From: Comamonadaceae bacterium
GTDB taxonomy: Bacteria > Pseudomonadota > Gammaproteobacteria > Burkholderiales > Burkholderiaceae_C
Direction: 5' to 3'
Length of the DNA: 64,000 nt
Assembly (NCBI GenBank): GCA_013297875.1
Contig: JAAFIW010000001.1
Coordinates: 124,001 to 188,000, forward strand
In this document: in pieces, positions 56,347 to 64,000 of the stretch
Position numbering within the stretch: the first letter of the stretch is position 1
Layout: the number at the start of each line of letters is the position of its first letter
Position numbers and translations under genes: made by a program
The notes under the pieces: model-generated
The model's database searches: none
Told to the model about the DNA's origin: nothing
Seen by the model: the letters and a program-made list of their open reading frames with translations, nothing else

Positions 56347-56356
56347 AGTGATACTT

Positions 56357-59300
56357 TCAATATGTTGCGGGGTGAATGAAGTCTGTTAACTGCCCTGATC
56401 CCGCGAAACCCACAATATCGATAATTTCTGGCTCGACTACGCCATCCATCACGTAAGTGAGTGGCGCACCGCCTTGACGCAGACGCTCTGCGCGGCTTAG
56501 CAAACCCGACAGCGTGCCCAGCATGGCAGCTATACCCGCGTCGTAGCCGGGGCAGGCGTGCGTTGGGTGTGTTGTTTGGCTGCGATCGCCGCCAAACATG
56601 AGTCGATGACCATCTTTGCGCGCTTGCAGGGCCTGCTGTCCGCCCGAGGCAAGGGCGAGCACCAATTTATCGCCTTTTTGAATCAGCAAAGCAACGCCGC
56701 TGGGCAAGCTCAGTACATGATTCTTGCGAGCCGTTCGCCAAATGATTTGTGGCATGGGTCGCATGCTGGCGGCTGCCAACATCGGCCCGGCCAATACCTC
56801 ATCAGCAACTTTTGCTTCAGTGCGGCCAGCCAGTTGAAAGCGCAATGTGCCAAATTGGTCGTCTCGCCCCCATTCGCGCAGCACGTTTAGAACCGCGCCG
56901 ATGATCGGGGCGATAAACCCCATCATCACACCCACCATGGTGCGAGCTACCCAGTCGTTGTCTTTGCCAAAAATGGCATGGTTAAAGATGGTTTTTGCAA
57001 TCGGCGCGTCAGGCACCGTACTTTTTTCGCGGTGTGCACTAACAAAACTACCCATTGCAGCCCTGAGTGCGCGGCCATAGCGCTCGCCTAACTCCATCAC
57101 TGTCTGACCCGGGTTGGGTTGAAACATGTAGCGCGACAAGGCCGTGAAGTGCCCTGGGTACAGCGGCGGTTGCCCCTCGTGCCACAGCCAATCGGCACCT
57201 CCTCTTTGAAAAAAAGGACTTTCCGCAATGCCAAACCAAGCCTCACACAAATCAGCCAGCACTTCATCAACGATTTCGCGGGCGTCGAAACCAACTTCAA
57301 AACGCGTGTCGCTACGTTCTTTTGCTTGATCAATTGCCTCATCACGGATCGCATCAATTTTGGCGGCCACGGCCTGCTGCGCGATCACAAAGGCATTTCT
57401 GCCGAACACCTTTGGATCATTTAATTGACCCAACAGCTGGTTGATTTCATTGGCTTCTTGGTCGTATTGCGCGCCAGCATCTCGCCCCAGATAAATTTCG
57501 CCGAAGCTGCGCTTCATTCGCTCAAATTGCCCGCTGATTGAGTACTCGTGCCTGGTATCACGCAATACATGCTCAATCAACTCCCGACTGGCAATCAACA
57601 CGCCGTATGAGGTTTTGAGTGCGCCGCCATAGTCGGCGCGAATGGCGCTCCAGACAGCGGCACTGTCCAGCCGATCAATCGAGTCCGGGTCTTCAATAAC
57701 CGTCTTCCACGCATCTTGTGCAAGGGCTTTGTCGCACGCGTGCTCCAACAACATGAGTTGCGCCACCAACTCCCGGCCCCGGCTCAGATCCCAAGGCACA
57801 TTTGCCAGTGTGGTTTCGGTGTATTTCTCAGCCATCAGCGCCAGGCGCGTCAAGACCGACAATGAGGGCGCGAATAGATACAAGCCCCATTCAAGCCGGG
57901 TGATGGTCTTGGGTTCTTCAAGGATTGGGCTATCAGTCTCTAGCTCCACGCGGAAAACCTGGCCCTGGTGCTCAAACGGAAAGTGGCGGGATATTCCGTT
58001 TTCGGGTACGCCAAGGAATGGGCAGTTACGCGCTGAAGATGTTCCCGTGGCATTGCCTGCTGTCAACCAACGTTGAATCACCTCAAACTGCTCGCTGATG
58101 CTGGCGTTATAGGCCATAAAAACCAGGCCCCGATCGGCGTCTGGGTTCTCACTTTCAGCGCGTGGCCCATAGGACATGCTGCGCCGCATGATGCGAGGCG
58201 GCCGCGACCCGCCCGTGTCTCCGGCACGAGGGTTTGCCAGTCGGATATGCGCACCCAAGGGGCACTGCGCGCCACCATGATCCTTGGCGAAATCGAAATA
58301 GCCACCTGCTTTCACTTCGTCGGGATGAATTGACGGTACGCCATCGCGGCCACGCCCCATGAGCTTGGCGTAGATGAGCTCTTCGTAAGTTGGACCGGGA
58401 GCGGGCGGGCCACCCAGTTCCCGCTGCATCGTCGCAGCCGTTTTCGCCACCGCCTCCTGCAGCTGATCTACACACTGCCGGTACTTGCGAACCACCAAAA
58501 AGCTGCCGTTTTTTAACCACTGCATCCGCGCCCGGGTTACATCAGCCAGCGACGCGTCGGCCAGGTCGGGTGCGAAATCAGCCGCCGTGTCGTGGCCGCA
58601 TAGAACTTCGCCGAGGTGGATCAGGTTGTCGTTGTGGGTGGCCGGCATCTCAAGTTCTGGTTGACCGCCCCCCTCGCCAGAGTAGCCGAAATGCTCCTGT
58701 AAATATCGTACCAGCGGCTGTTCGGCCAGAAGCTTGATACCGGGATTGGCTTTGAACAGCCTATTGGTGAAGGCTTTGAACGGTGCATTCTTTGGTTGAC
58801 CTGCGCTGCGCAGCTGCAATACGGCGTGAACAGCGTCCAATTCAACCCGCCCCCACTGGCTGGCCCCTTCGGCGGCAGACGGCAATCGCCAGCGCTGCGG
58901 GTGGTTGTTGCGTATGTCACCCAGCAGCCCACAGCGCTGCGCCATTCCCTGCCGAAAATCTTCTGGAAATATAGCCAACTCGTCTTCACTCATACCCAAA
59001 GCGCGAAGACCCGCAGCGGTTAGCGCGATATTGCAATATGGCTTGCCAACAGACGAATCCGCAGCATGGTTGCCTTTTGTGACGTAAAGCTCTGACCAAC
59101 GCATGAAGCTGGCCGCCGCTTTTTGGTCTTTAAAAGCCAGCAATAGCACAGTACCTTGTGTGACCTGCGGATAAGCACGAACAATCCCTCCCTGGATATC
59201 CGTGAGTACCGCATTTGCAATCGAGCCGACGCTGGGTATTTCCAGCCTGGCTGGACGGGGTTTAGGGTTTAGGTGTGCGAGGTTGCCGTTGTCTTCGGCA

Positions 59301-60193
59301 TTTCTTGGAAAAAGCCAATCAATTTGCCGACGAAACCGGCTGTTTCTGGCTTCTTTTATGGGTGTATCAATACGCCCTCCAGCCCACAGTTGCACAAACT
59401 CACGCAACATATCAATGGCTGCATGCCGCAGAACTTCGCCGTCCTCGGTACCCGGCCTATGCAAATCGACCAGTCGGTACAGCGACACCAATCCTTGCAG
59501 CCCATTGCGCACACGCTCGCCTGTCAATCGCTCTGTGGTGTTTTTGCGTGGGTACTGGATCTGCGGGTCGTCTTCTTTCCGCTTGTCTGGTTGATTCCAA
59601 AGAGCCTCTGTAGCCGCCTCAGCCGATGGGCTCACGGCCTGAACTGTGCGCAGATCCAAGCTTTCAGCTGGATCCACGCCACGCAAATGCATTCTTTGTA
59701 CCCGGCGGTGATACAAAACATCGCGCGCCGTGAAGTCCGGTGGCCCGTAGAAAAACCCGGTTTCCACCTGCACCCGGTTGGCCCACTCCATCCATTCGTC
59801 AAACGTGTGGTCAAACGCCGTCACGTAGTCCACCGTCCCGCAAAAAATCAGATCCAGCAACGTGCCCACTTTGTCCCACAGCACCCGGATGTACGACTCT
59901 CGGCTGCCATCGAAGGTGACGGCCAGCAGCACCTTGTCTTCGGGCTCCAGTACTGCCACACGAACCGAGTGAATCGCGCCGACCCGCTCCACGGAATCAG
60001 ACAGCAGACGTGCCGTCGCGTATTCATGCGAGGCTTGCCGTGCGCCGTGCAGCGTTTCCAGCACGCGCTTGATGCGCGTTTTGTAAGTCACCGATTCCAG
60101 CGATTCGACAAAGCCCGGCTTGATGGGAGCCAGCAAAGTCAGGTCTGAGGTACCGCCCAGACTGCGTGTCTTGACGATGAGATCTCGTTGCAT
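56357..60193 (-). CDS. DyP-type peroxidase fused to a divergent cytochrome P450
   Basis: 1278 residues from ATG 60193, preceded by CTGGAG. (1) Residues ~1-215: unknown domain, possibly a ferredoxin-like half-barrel (VAVLEPEDKVLLAVTFDG). (2) ~216-325: helical linker. (3) ~326-756: DyP peroxidase, with IANAVLTDIQGGIVRAYPQV, CNIALTAAGLRALGM, the proximal-His block CPLGAHIRLANPR (H649) and RGLVFMAYNASISEQFEVIQ (in part). The usual GxxDG reads FGYSGEGGGQP (502-512), so the catalytic Asp is not in place. (4) ~780-1278: P450-like, haem-thiolate HACPGYDAG (C1214) after FGGDRS; the I-helix MMGFIAPIIGAV lacks the acid/Thr pair and the K-helix reads ASMR, not ExxR. A peroxide- or hydroperoxide-using tandem haem enzyme is inferred. 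The SGNH hydrolase gene follows. Confidence 0.82.
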   Translation of the reverse strand: MQRDLIVKTRSLGGTSDLTLLAPIKPGFVESLESVTYKTRIKRVLETLHGARQASHEYATARLLSDSVERVGAIHSVRVAVLEPEDKVLLAVTFDGSRESYIRVLWDKVGTLLDLIFCGTVDYVTAFDHTFDEWMEWANRVQVETGFFYGPPDFTARDVLYHRRVQRMHLRGVDPAESLDLRTVQAVSPSAEAATEALWNQPDKRKEDDPQIQYPRKNTTERLTGERVRNGLQGLVSLYRLVDLHRPGTEDGEVLRHAAIDMLREFVQLWAGGRIDTPIKEARNSRFRRQIDWLFPRNAEDNGNLAHLNPKPRPARLEIPSVGSIANAVLTDIQGGIVRAYPQVTQGTVLLLAFKDQKAAASFMRWSELYVTKGNHAADSSVGKPYCNIALTAAGLRALGMSEDELAIFPEDFRQGMAQRCGLLGDIRNNHPQRWRLPSAAEGASQWGRVELDAVHAVLQLRSAGQPKNAPFKAFTNRLFKANPGIKLLAEQPLVRYLQEHFGYSGEGGGQPELEMPATHNDNLIHLGEVLCGHDTAADFAPDLADASLADVTRARMQWLKNGSFLVVRKYRQCVDQLQEAVAKTAATMQRELGGPPAPGPTYEELIYAKLMGRGRDGVPSIHPDEVKAGGYFDFAKDHGGAQCPLGAHIRLANPRAGDTGGSRPPRIMRRSMSYGPRAESENPDADRGLVFMAYNASISEQFEVIQRWLTAGNATGTSSARNCPFLGVPENGISRHFPFEHQGQVFRVELETDSPILEEPKTITRLEWGLYLFAPSLSVLTRLALMAEKYTETTLANVPWDLSRGRELVAQLMLLEHACDKALAQDAWKTVIEDPDSIDRLDSAAVWSAIRADYGGALKTSYGVLIASRELIEHVLRDTRHEYSISGQFERMKRSFGEIYLGRDAGAQYDQEANEINQLLGQLNDPKVFGRNAFVIAQQAVAAKIDAIRDEAIDQAKERSDTRFEVGFDAREIVDEVLADLCEAWFGIAESPFFQRGGADWLWHEGQPPLYPGHFTALSRYMFQPNPGQTVMELGERYGRALRAAMGSFVSAHREKSTVPDAPIAKTIFNHAIFGKDNDWVARTMVGVMMGFIAPIIGAVLNVLREWGRDDQFGTLRFQLAGRTEAKVADEVLAGPMLAAASMRPMPQIIWRTARKNHVLSLPSGVALLIQKGDKLVLALASGGQQALQARKDGHRLMFGGDRSQTTHPTHACPGYDAGIAAMLGTLSGLLSRAERLRQGGAPLTYVMDGVVEPEIIDIVGFAGSGQLTDFIHPATY

Positions 60194-60397
60194 AACAACT
60201 CCAGAAAGTCGGGTGGTTGGGGCATGCAACCGCGTGCAAGCCTGCTTCAATAGAAAAACAATTTGAAACTTTCAGGAACAGTTTGACGCAACCAATCAAA
60301 ATGTCATCGTCTACCCGGAGGATGACAAAGGGTAACTTTTGTGCTACTGCCGGGAGGGGAGTCGACCCCATGGCAACACATCGTGACTGCGCATTGG

Positions 60398-60450
60398 CGC
60401 TATATTTTTAGTAGCTGCTTGAGCTTTTACAACATGGGCTGATGGCCGTT
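60398..60450 (-). repeat. Dispersed repeat upstream of the DyP-P450 gene
   Basis: GCGCTATATTTTTAGTAGC, TGCTTGAGCTTTTACAAC, ATGGGCTGATGGCC. The rest of 60194-60485 is intergenic and should contain the promoter of the DyP-P450/SGNH unit; I cannot pinpoint it. Confidence 0.85.
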
Positions 60451-60485
60451 ATGGCGTTGAATTCTGGTTCGCCCAGCGCGCATCA

Positions 60486-61115
60486 CTACCAGCGGGTTGG
60501 CAAGCCTTTAAGCAGCACAAGTCGTCGCTCCCGTATTTCCACATACCCCCCGGCCTGCAAGTCCCGCAGCAATCGGCTGACCATTTCCCGGGAGCAGGCC
60601 AGGTGGCTGGCGATTTGTTGGTGGGTCAGGCGTTCGGGGATGGTGCGGGTGCCGTCGCCTACAGGTGGGCTGGCTAATTTGTCCAGCAGCAGGCTCATGC
60701 GGCCGTAGACATCGATCAAGGCCAGGCTGCGGGCGCTTTCCGTGGCCAGGCGGGCGCGGCGGATCAGGCGGGCCATCATTTCCAGGGCAAATTCGGGGTG
60801 CGCGGCAATGTAGGCCAGCAGGGCGGCGCGGGTGACCACGGCGCAGGTGGTGGGCTCCAGGGTTTCCACATTGGCCGAGCGGGGGCCGCCGTCCAGCGAC
60901 ATTTCGCCTACGTATTCACCGGCACCGTAGATGCCCAGCGTGATTTCTTTGCCGCTGGCGTCGGCGGCATAGGCGCGCAGGCGACCGGTTTGCACGATGT
61001 ACAGCGTGTCGCCCACATCGCCCTCTTGAATCAACACCACGTGCTTGCGAAAGCTGCGAACCGTGCCTTGTGCAGCCAGGCCTGCTACGCCTTGCATGTG
61101 GTGCGGGGGTGTCAT
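60486..61115 (-). CDS. Crp/Fnr-family regulator
   Basis: 209 residues from ATG 61115, which overlaps the preceding LuxR-type gene stop as ATGA (a longer frame reaches 61130). A cNMP-binding-like beta-roll (VVLIQEGDVGDTLYIVQTGRL ... GEYVGEMSLDGGPRSANVETL, in pieces) is followed by a winged HTH (LTHQQIASHLACSREMVSRLLRDL). No Fnr-type Cys cluster is seen, and the E-MSLDGGPRSA stretch resembles the cAMP phosphate-binding cassette of CRP. A nucleotide ligand is possible, which is interesting beside a class III cyclase gene, but this is inference. Confidence 0.88.
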   Translation of the reverse strand: MTPPHHMQGVAGLAAQGTVRSFRKHVVLIQEGDVGDTLYIVQTGRLRAYAADASGKEITLGIYGAGEYVGEMSLDGGPRSANVETLEPTTCAVVTRAALLAYIAAHPEFALEMMARLIRRARLATESARSLALIDVYGRMSLLLDKLASPPVGDGTRTIPERLTHQQIASHLACSREMVSRLLRDLQAGGYVEIRERRLVLLKGLPTRW

Positions 61116-61828
61116 GCGCTGGTTTGCCAATGTCGGGTGGTGCGGTCAATCAGGGTTTGGACGGTGAGGCTGACGGGCACCACCGGCGGTAGCGCCGCCA
61201 CCTGTTGCACCAGCACGCGAATGCTATGGCATTGGGTTTTGTCGCGCAACGAGCGAATCTGCGTGCGGATGGTGGACTCGGCGACGCGGTGGGCGCTGGC
61301 AATGTCAGTGATGTCCTGGCCTTTGCACAAGGCGCGCAGCACGCCTTCTTCGGTGGCGGTCAGCGCATGTTGGCGGGCAAAGAAAGTCAAGGCCAGATTG
61401 GGTGTGGTGCTTTGACGCCCCAGCATCACCAGCACGGCGGAGCACTCGCCTTCAAATGGCTGGAACAGCGGCACGCAGGCCACGGGCAGGCTCTCGTCGC
61501 CATGGCGCAGGGTCAGCATGTGGCGGCGGCCCCGCGATGCGCCGTGTATGCCGCGCAGCAGTTCGGCGGTGATCTCAGGTTTGTCGGGGCTGGCCTGCAA
61601 CTGCTGCTTTCCCATGCTCAGAAACTGGCCACGGGCCAGCTCGTAGCGGGCCAGGTGGTTGGCGTGGCGAACGGTGCTATCGGCGCTGACCAGGATCAAG
61701 CCATAGTCAATCTCATCGAGCACGCGCCACAGGTGGTCGTTGTCCAGCGCGGGCAGGGCGGGCGGGATGGATTGGGGGCCGAAACCGCTGGAGTCATCGG
61801 GCTCATATGGCTGGGTTGGGCTGTACAT
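61112..61828 (-). CDS. LuxR-type HTH regulator with PAS-like domain
   Basis: 238 residues. N-terminal PAS-like sensor (~30-150: LWRVLDEIDYGLILVSADST, VRHANHLARYELARG) and C-terminal LuxR HTH (ALTATEEGVLRALCKGQDIT, DIASAHRVAESTIRTQIRSL). It overlaps the Crp/Fnr gene by 4 bp, so the two regulators are coupled. Ligand unknown. The pair lies upstream of the DyP-P450 gene on the same strand and is divergent from nothing; the EamA transporter follows on its upstream side. Confidence 0.85.
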   Translation of the reverse strand: MYSPTQPYEPDDSSGFGPQSIPPALPALDNDHLWRVLDEIDYGLILVSADSTVRHANHLARYELARGQFLSMGKQQLQASPDKPEITAELLRGIHGASRGRRHMLTLRHGDESLPVACVPLFQPFEGECSAVLVMLGRQSTTPNLALTFFARQHALTATEEGVLRALCKGQDITDIASAHRVAESTIRTQIRSLRDKTQCHSIRVLVQQVAALPPVVPVSLTVQTLIDRTTRHWQTSA

Positions 61829-61945
61829 GGCGGGCCTTTCTGGGCGTGCTCACCGAGATGGGTGTGTGAGCAGTTTAGAAATTTGGTTTCACTTTGTAAG
61901 GTGCGCCAGTACCCGAAAAAATGTGATCCATTACCCAAAATGGGC

Positions 61946-62854
61946 TCAAGCCGCCTTGGCTTTGCTGGGCCACAGCACCGACGCAATGGCCACTACCATC
62001 AACGCCACCGCCGCAAAGTCCTGCCAGTGCAGCACCTCGCCCAGCCACAGCGCGCCGGTGGCCACACCCAGCACGGGGATCAGCATCACGCTGAGTGTGG
62101 AGGCCAGCGGTGGCAGGCTGCGGGCCAGGAAAAACCAGGCGGCATGGGCAAAACCAAACACCAGCACCGCGTTGTAGCCAATGCCAAACCAGGTGGCAGC
62201 GCCGGGCATGCGCCATTGAGACTGCTCAAAGCCGGTGGCCAGCGCGGTCATCACGAAAGCGGTGAGCACCGTCATCCAGAACGACAAGGTGAGCGTGGGC
62301 ACGGGCAGTTGCGTGCGGCGCAGCAGCTGGGTGCCCAGCGCCCAGGTGGCAGCCGCCACCAGCGCCAGCGCCACGCCGGCCGGTTTGCCCGCCAGGTTGG
62401 ACAGCTCATGCCACAACAACAAGGCCACACCCATCGCCGCAGCACTCACACCCAGCCAGCCGCGCCGCGACAGCACGGCCTGGAACAACAGCACGCCGAT
62501 TACCGCCGAGAAAATCGGCATGGTGTAGCCCAAAATGGCCGCGCGCCCGCTGGACAAGGCCTTGATGGCCAGGATGATGCAGCCGTGCCAGATAAACATA
62601 TTGGTGGCTGCCAGCCACACCAGCTCGGGCCAGTGTTTTCGAGGCAGACGAAACGGCACCTTCATCACCACCAGGGCCAGCCACAGCACCGGCACGCCCA
62701 GCCAGATCGACAGGGAACGAAACGTCAGCGGCGGGTAGTCGGCCACCGACATCTTCATCACTGGCCAGTTCAGACCCCATACCAGGGTGAGCAGCACGAG
62801 CAGGATGAGTTGTTGGCGGGACAAAGCGTGGTTGGAGGTTTGCATCCGAGCCAT
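61946..62854 (-). CDS. EamA/DMT-family transporter
   Basis: 302 residues from ATG 62854, preceded by GGAGGGTGACA, a strong ribosome site (a GTG at 62860 is two codons upstream). Ten transmembrane helices in two EamA repeats: LLVLLTLVWGLNWPVMKMSV at the start and FGIGYNAVLVFGFAHAAWFF, LIPVLGVATGALWLGEVLHW in the second half. It probably exports a metabolite or amino acid. It is divergent from pyrF with a ~23-bp gap. Confidence 0.9.
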   Translation of the reverse strand: MARMQTSNHALSRQQLILLVLLTLVWGLNWPVMKMSVADYPPLTFRSLSIWLGVPVLWLALVVMKVPFRLPRKHWPELVWLAATNMFIWHGCIILAIKALSSGRAAILGYTMPIFSAVIGVLLFQAVLSRRGWLGVSAAAMGVALLLWHELSNLAGKPAGVALALVAAATWALGTQLLRRTQLPVPTLTLSFWMTVLTAFVMTALATGFEQSQWRMPGAATWFGIGYNAVLVFGFAHAAWFFLARSLPPLASTLSVMLIPVLGVATGALWLGEVLHWQDFAAVALMVVAIASVLWPSKAKAA

Positions 62855-62877
62855 TGTCACCCTCCATAAAATCGGGC

Positions 62878-63708
62878 ATGACCTTTCTAGACATGCTGGC
62901 GACTGCCCAGCGCCAAAACCAATCGATGCTGTGCGTAGGCCTGGATCCGGAGCCCAGCCGCTTTCCGGGTGCGCTTAAGGGCGACGCCAACAAGATTTAC
63001 GACTTTTGTGCCCGCCTGGTGGACGCCACGGCCGATCTGGTGATCGCCTTCAAACCGCAAATCGCCTACTTCGCCGCCCACCGGGCAGAGGGTCAGCTGG
63101 AGCGGCTGATGGAGCACATGCGGCGCATGGCACCTGGCGTGCCCATCATTCTGGATGCCAAGCGGGGCGATATTGGCTCCACCGCCCAGCAGTACGCCAA
63201 AGAAGCGTTCGAGCGGTACGGGGCGGACGCGGTGACCTTGTCGCCCTTCATGGGGTTTGACTCGGTGCAGCCCTACCTGACCTACGAAGGCAAGGGCGCG
63301 TTTTTGCTGTGCCGCACCTCCAACCCGGGCGGCGATGATTTGCAGAGCCAGCGCCTGCAGTCCGTTGAGGGCCAACCGCTGTTGTATGAGCACGTGGCCC
63401 GCCTGGCCCAGGGCCCCTGGAACCTCAATGGGCAATTGGGCCTGGTGGTAGGTGCCACCTACCCTGCCGAAATCGAGCGGGTGCGCGTGGTGGCCCCGCA
63501 CATGCCGCTGCTGATTCCTGGCGTGGGCGCGCAGGGCGGCGACGCGGTGGCCACGGTGCGCGCGGGCTGGCGGCCTGATGCACCCATCATCGTGAACTCC
63601 TCACGGGCGATTCTGTATGCGTCCAGTGGCGACGACTTTGCTGAAGCGGCGCGGCGCGAAGCCATCAAGACGCGGGATGTGCTGGAAGCTGCGAAAACGC
63701 CGATTTAA
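62878..63708 (+). CDS. pyrF: Orotidine 5'-phosphate decarboxylase (type 2)
   Basis: 276 residues from ATG 62878. It decarboxylates OMP to UMP in pyrimidine synthesis. MLCVGLDPEPSRFP, FKPQIAYFAAHRAEG, ILDAKRGDIGSTAQQYA with catalytic Lys95, and LLIPGVGAQGGD, VNSSRAILYAS in the phosphate site. The length and DAKRGDIGSTA form are those of the longer type 2 enzymes. Confidence 0.97.
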   Translation: MTFLDMLATAQRQNQSMLCVGLDPEPSRFPGALKGDANKIYDFCARLVDATADLVIAFKPQIAYFAAHRAEGQLERLMEHMRRMAPGVPIILDAKRGDIGSTAQQYAKEAFERYGADAVTLSPFMGFDSVQPYLTYEGKGAFLLCRTSNPGGDDLQSQRLQSVEGQPLLYEHVARLAQGPWNLNGQLGLVVGATYPAEIERVRVVAPHMPLLIPGVGAQGGDAVATVRAGWRPDAPIIVNSSRAILYASSGDDFAEAARREAIKTRDVLEAAKTPI

Positions 63709-63714
63709 AGAGAA

Positions 63715-63772
63715 AAGGGCTAACTGCCCTTATCAATACTGCTCAAACAGCTATACATTTAATAGCATTTCA
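63715..63772 (+). repeat. Dispersed repeat after pyrF
   Basis: GGGCTAACTGCCCTTATCAA, TACTGCTCAAACAGCTATAC, ATTTAATAGCATTTCAATTG. It abuts the stop codon of the next minus-strand gene. Confidence 0.88.
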
Positions 63773-64000
63773 ATTGCGACAGGTCACCAGCAACTGCTCG
63801 CCCAACGCGGTTTGCACATCGCCCAGTCGCGCGCGCAGCGTCTCGTCGACCGCCGGCAGGCGCAGCACCTGACCCCGCCGCTCGCGCCGCTCCTGCACCA
63901 CGCGGGCAGTGCGCACGCCGCGCTGCACCAACGCGTCCAGGCGCTGGTTGGCCGCGCCCTGGCTGACAAAGTTGCCCAGCGACAGGCCAGGGCCCAGTGG
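63770..64000 (-). CDS. SPOR-domain-like protein, C-terminal part (partial)
   Basis: The minus strand, read from the right edge to a TGA at 63770-63772, gives 76 residues: SLGNFVSQGAANQRLDALV, QRGVRTARVVQERRERRGQ, VLRLPAVDETLRARL and a C-terminal VTCRN. The first part has the SPOR pattern (G-x-F/S...A...L...GV..A.V), a domain that binds denuded septal peptidoglycan. The rest of the gene lies outside the window, so overall identity is unknown. Confidence 0.6.
   Translation of the reverse strand, partial: PLGPGLSLGNFVSQGAANQRLDALVQRGVRTARVVQERRERRGQVLRLPAVDETLRARLGDVQTALGEQLLVTCRN

Noticed and set aside
56357-60193. Ppo-type (animal haem peroxidase/dioxygenase plus P450) enzyme
   Set aside because: The peroxidase part carries the DyP block GAHIRLANPR and the DyP N-terminal pattern, not the animal-peroxidase fold motifs.

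Overview
The window looks like chromosome of a beta-proteobacterium of the order Burkholderiales, most likely family Comamonadaceae (Rhodoferax/Polaromonas-like). The basis is the GC-rich coding style, the hemC-hemD-hemX-hemY cluster divergent from ppc, the arginine-rich RNase E tail, the type IV pilin/TfpZ arrangement, and several families of short dispersed repeats that from memory I associate with this family. The taxonomic placement is inference; no database was consulted. I recognise no tRNA, rRNA, CRISPR array or complete insertion sequence.

Layout. 1-2.2 kb: a partial TfpX/TfpZ-type pilin accessory gene and three tandem type IV pilin genes, two of them almost identical, with a sigma-54 promoter in front of the first transcribed copy. 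2.4-7.1 kb: rluC divergent from rne. 7.2-8.1 kb: an exported DUF4198-like protein. 8.5-13.1 kb: heme genes hemCDXY on the minus strand. 13.2-16.1 kb: ppc. 16.1-18.6 kb: a translationally coupled pair of membrane proteins (GDYXXLXY and DUF2157). 18.9-20.7 kb: a large exported protein of unknown role. 20.7-25.0 kb: four genes joined by 4-bp overlaps (glycosyltransferase, acyltransferase, BKACE enzyme, PLP aminotransferase), probably making and attaching an unusual amino sugar. 25.0-26.7 kb: a LysE/ArgO exporter divergent from its ArgP-type regulator. 27.0-29.2 kb: glcB.

29.2-39.9 kb is an accessory region downstream of glcB. It holds a decayed SLOG/DprA-like plus AlbA_2-type pair, then a compact four-gene operon (PLD-SNF2 helicase, N6-adenine methylase, AAA ATPase, DUF4276 protein) that looks like a restriction-type defence system with an attached ATPase/TOPRIM-like module. 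Three copies of the glcB 3' end, each followed by the same ~60-bp repeat, bracket the two cassettes, so the region seems to have grown by successive duplication or integration at the end of glcB.

40-52 kb: a membrane protein/DUF2752/lipoprotein group; a Spy/CpxP-like protein, response regulator and sensor kinase set; an acyl-CoA ligase; a 2,4-dienoyl-CoA reductase carrying an N-terminal SCP2 lipid-binding domain; a DUF4345 membrane protein divergent from an HxlR regulator; an AmpG-like permease; and an M48 peptidase.

52.4-61.8 kb is the most unusual part. A class III cyclase/ATPase/TPR regulator converges on a minus-strand pair: a low-GC SGNH hydrolase and a ~1278-residue protein that reads as a DyP-type peroxidase fused to a divergent cytochrome P450. 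Crp/Fnr and LuxR-type regulators lie just upstream. Both haem domains have lost textbook catalytic residues, which suggests peroxide or hydroperoxide chemistry, perhaps on lipids released by the hydrolase. The window ends with an EamA transporter divergent from pyrF and the tail of a SPOR-type protein.

At least 16 copies of a ~60-bp repeat with core CTGCTCAAGCAGCTAT occur here, some inside hemD, rne and an acyl-CoA ligase and others supplying stop codons. Other GC-rich or inverted repeats sit in frame inside rluC and ppc.
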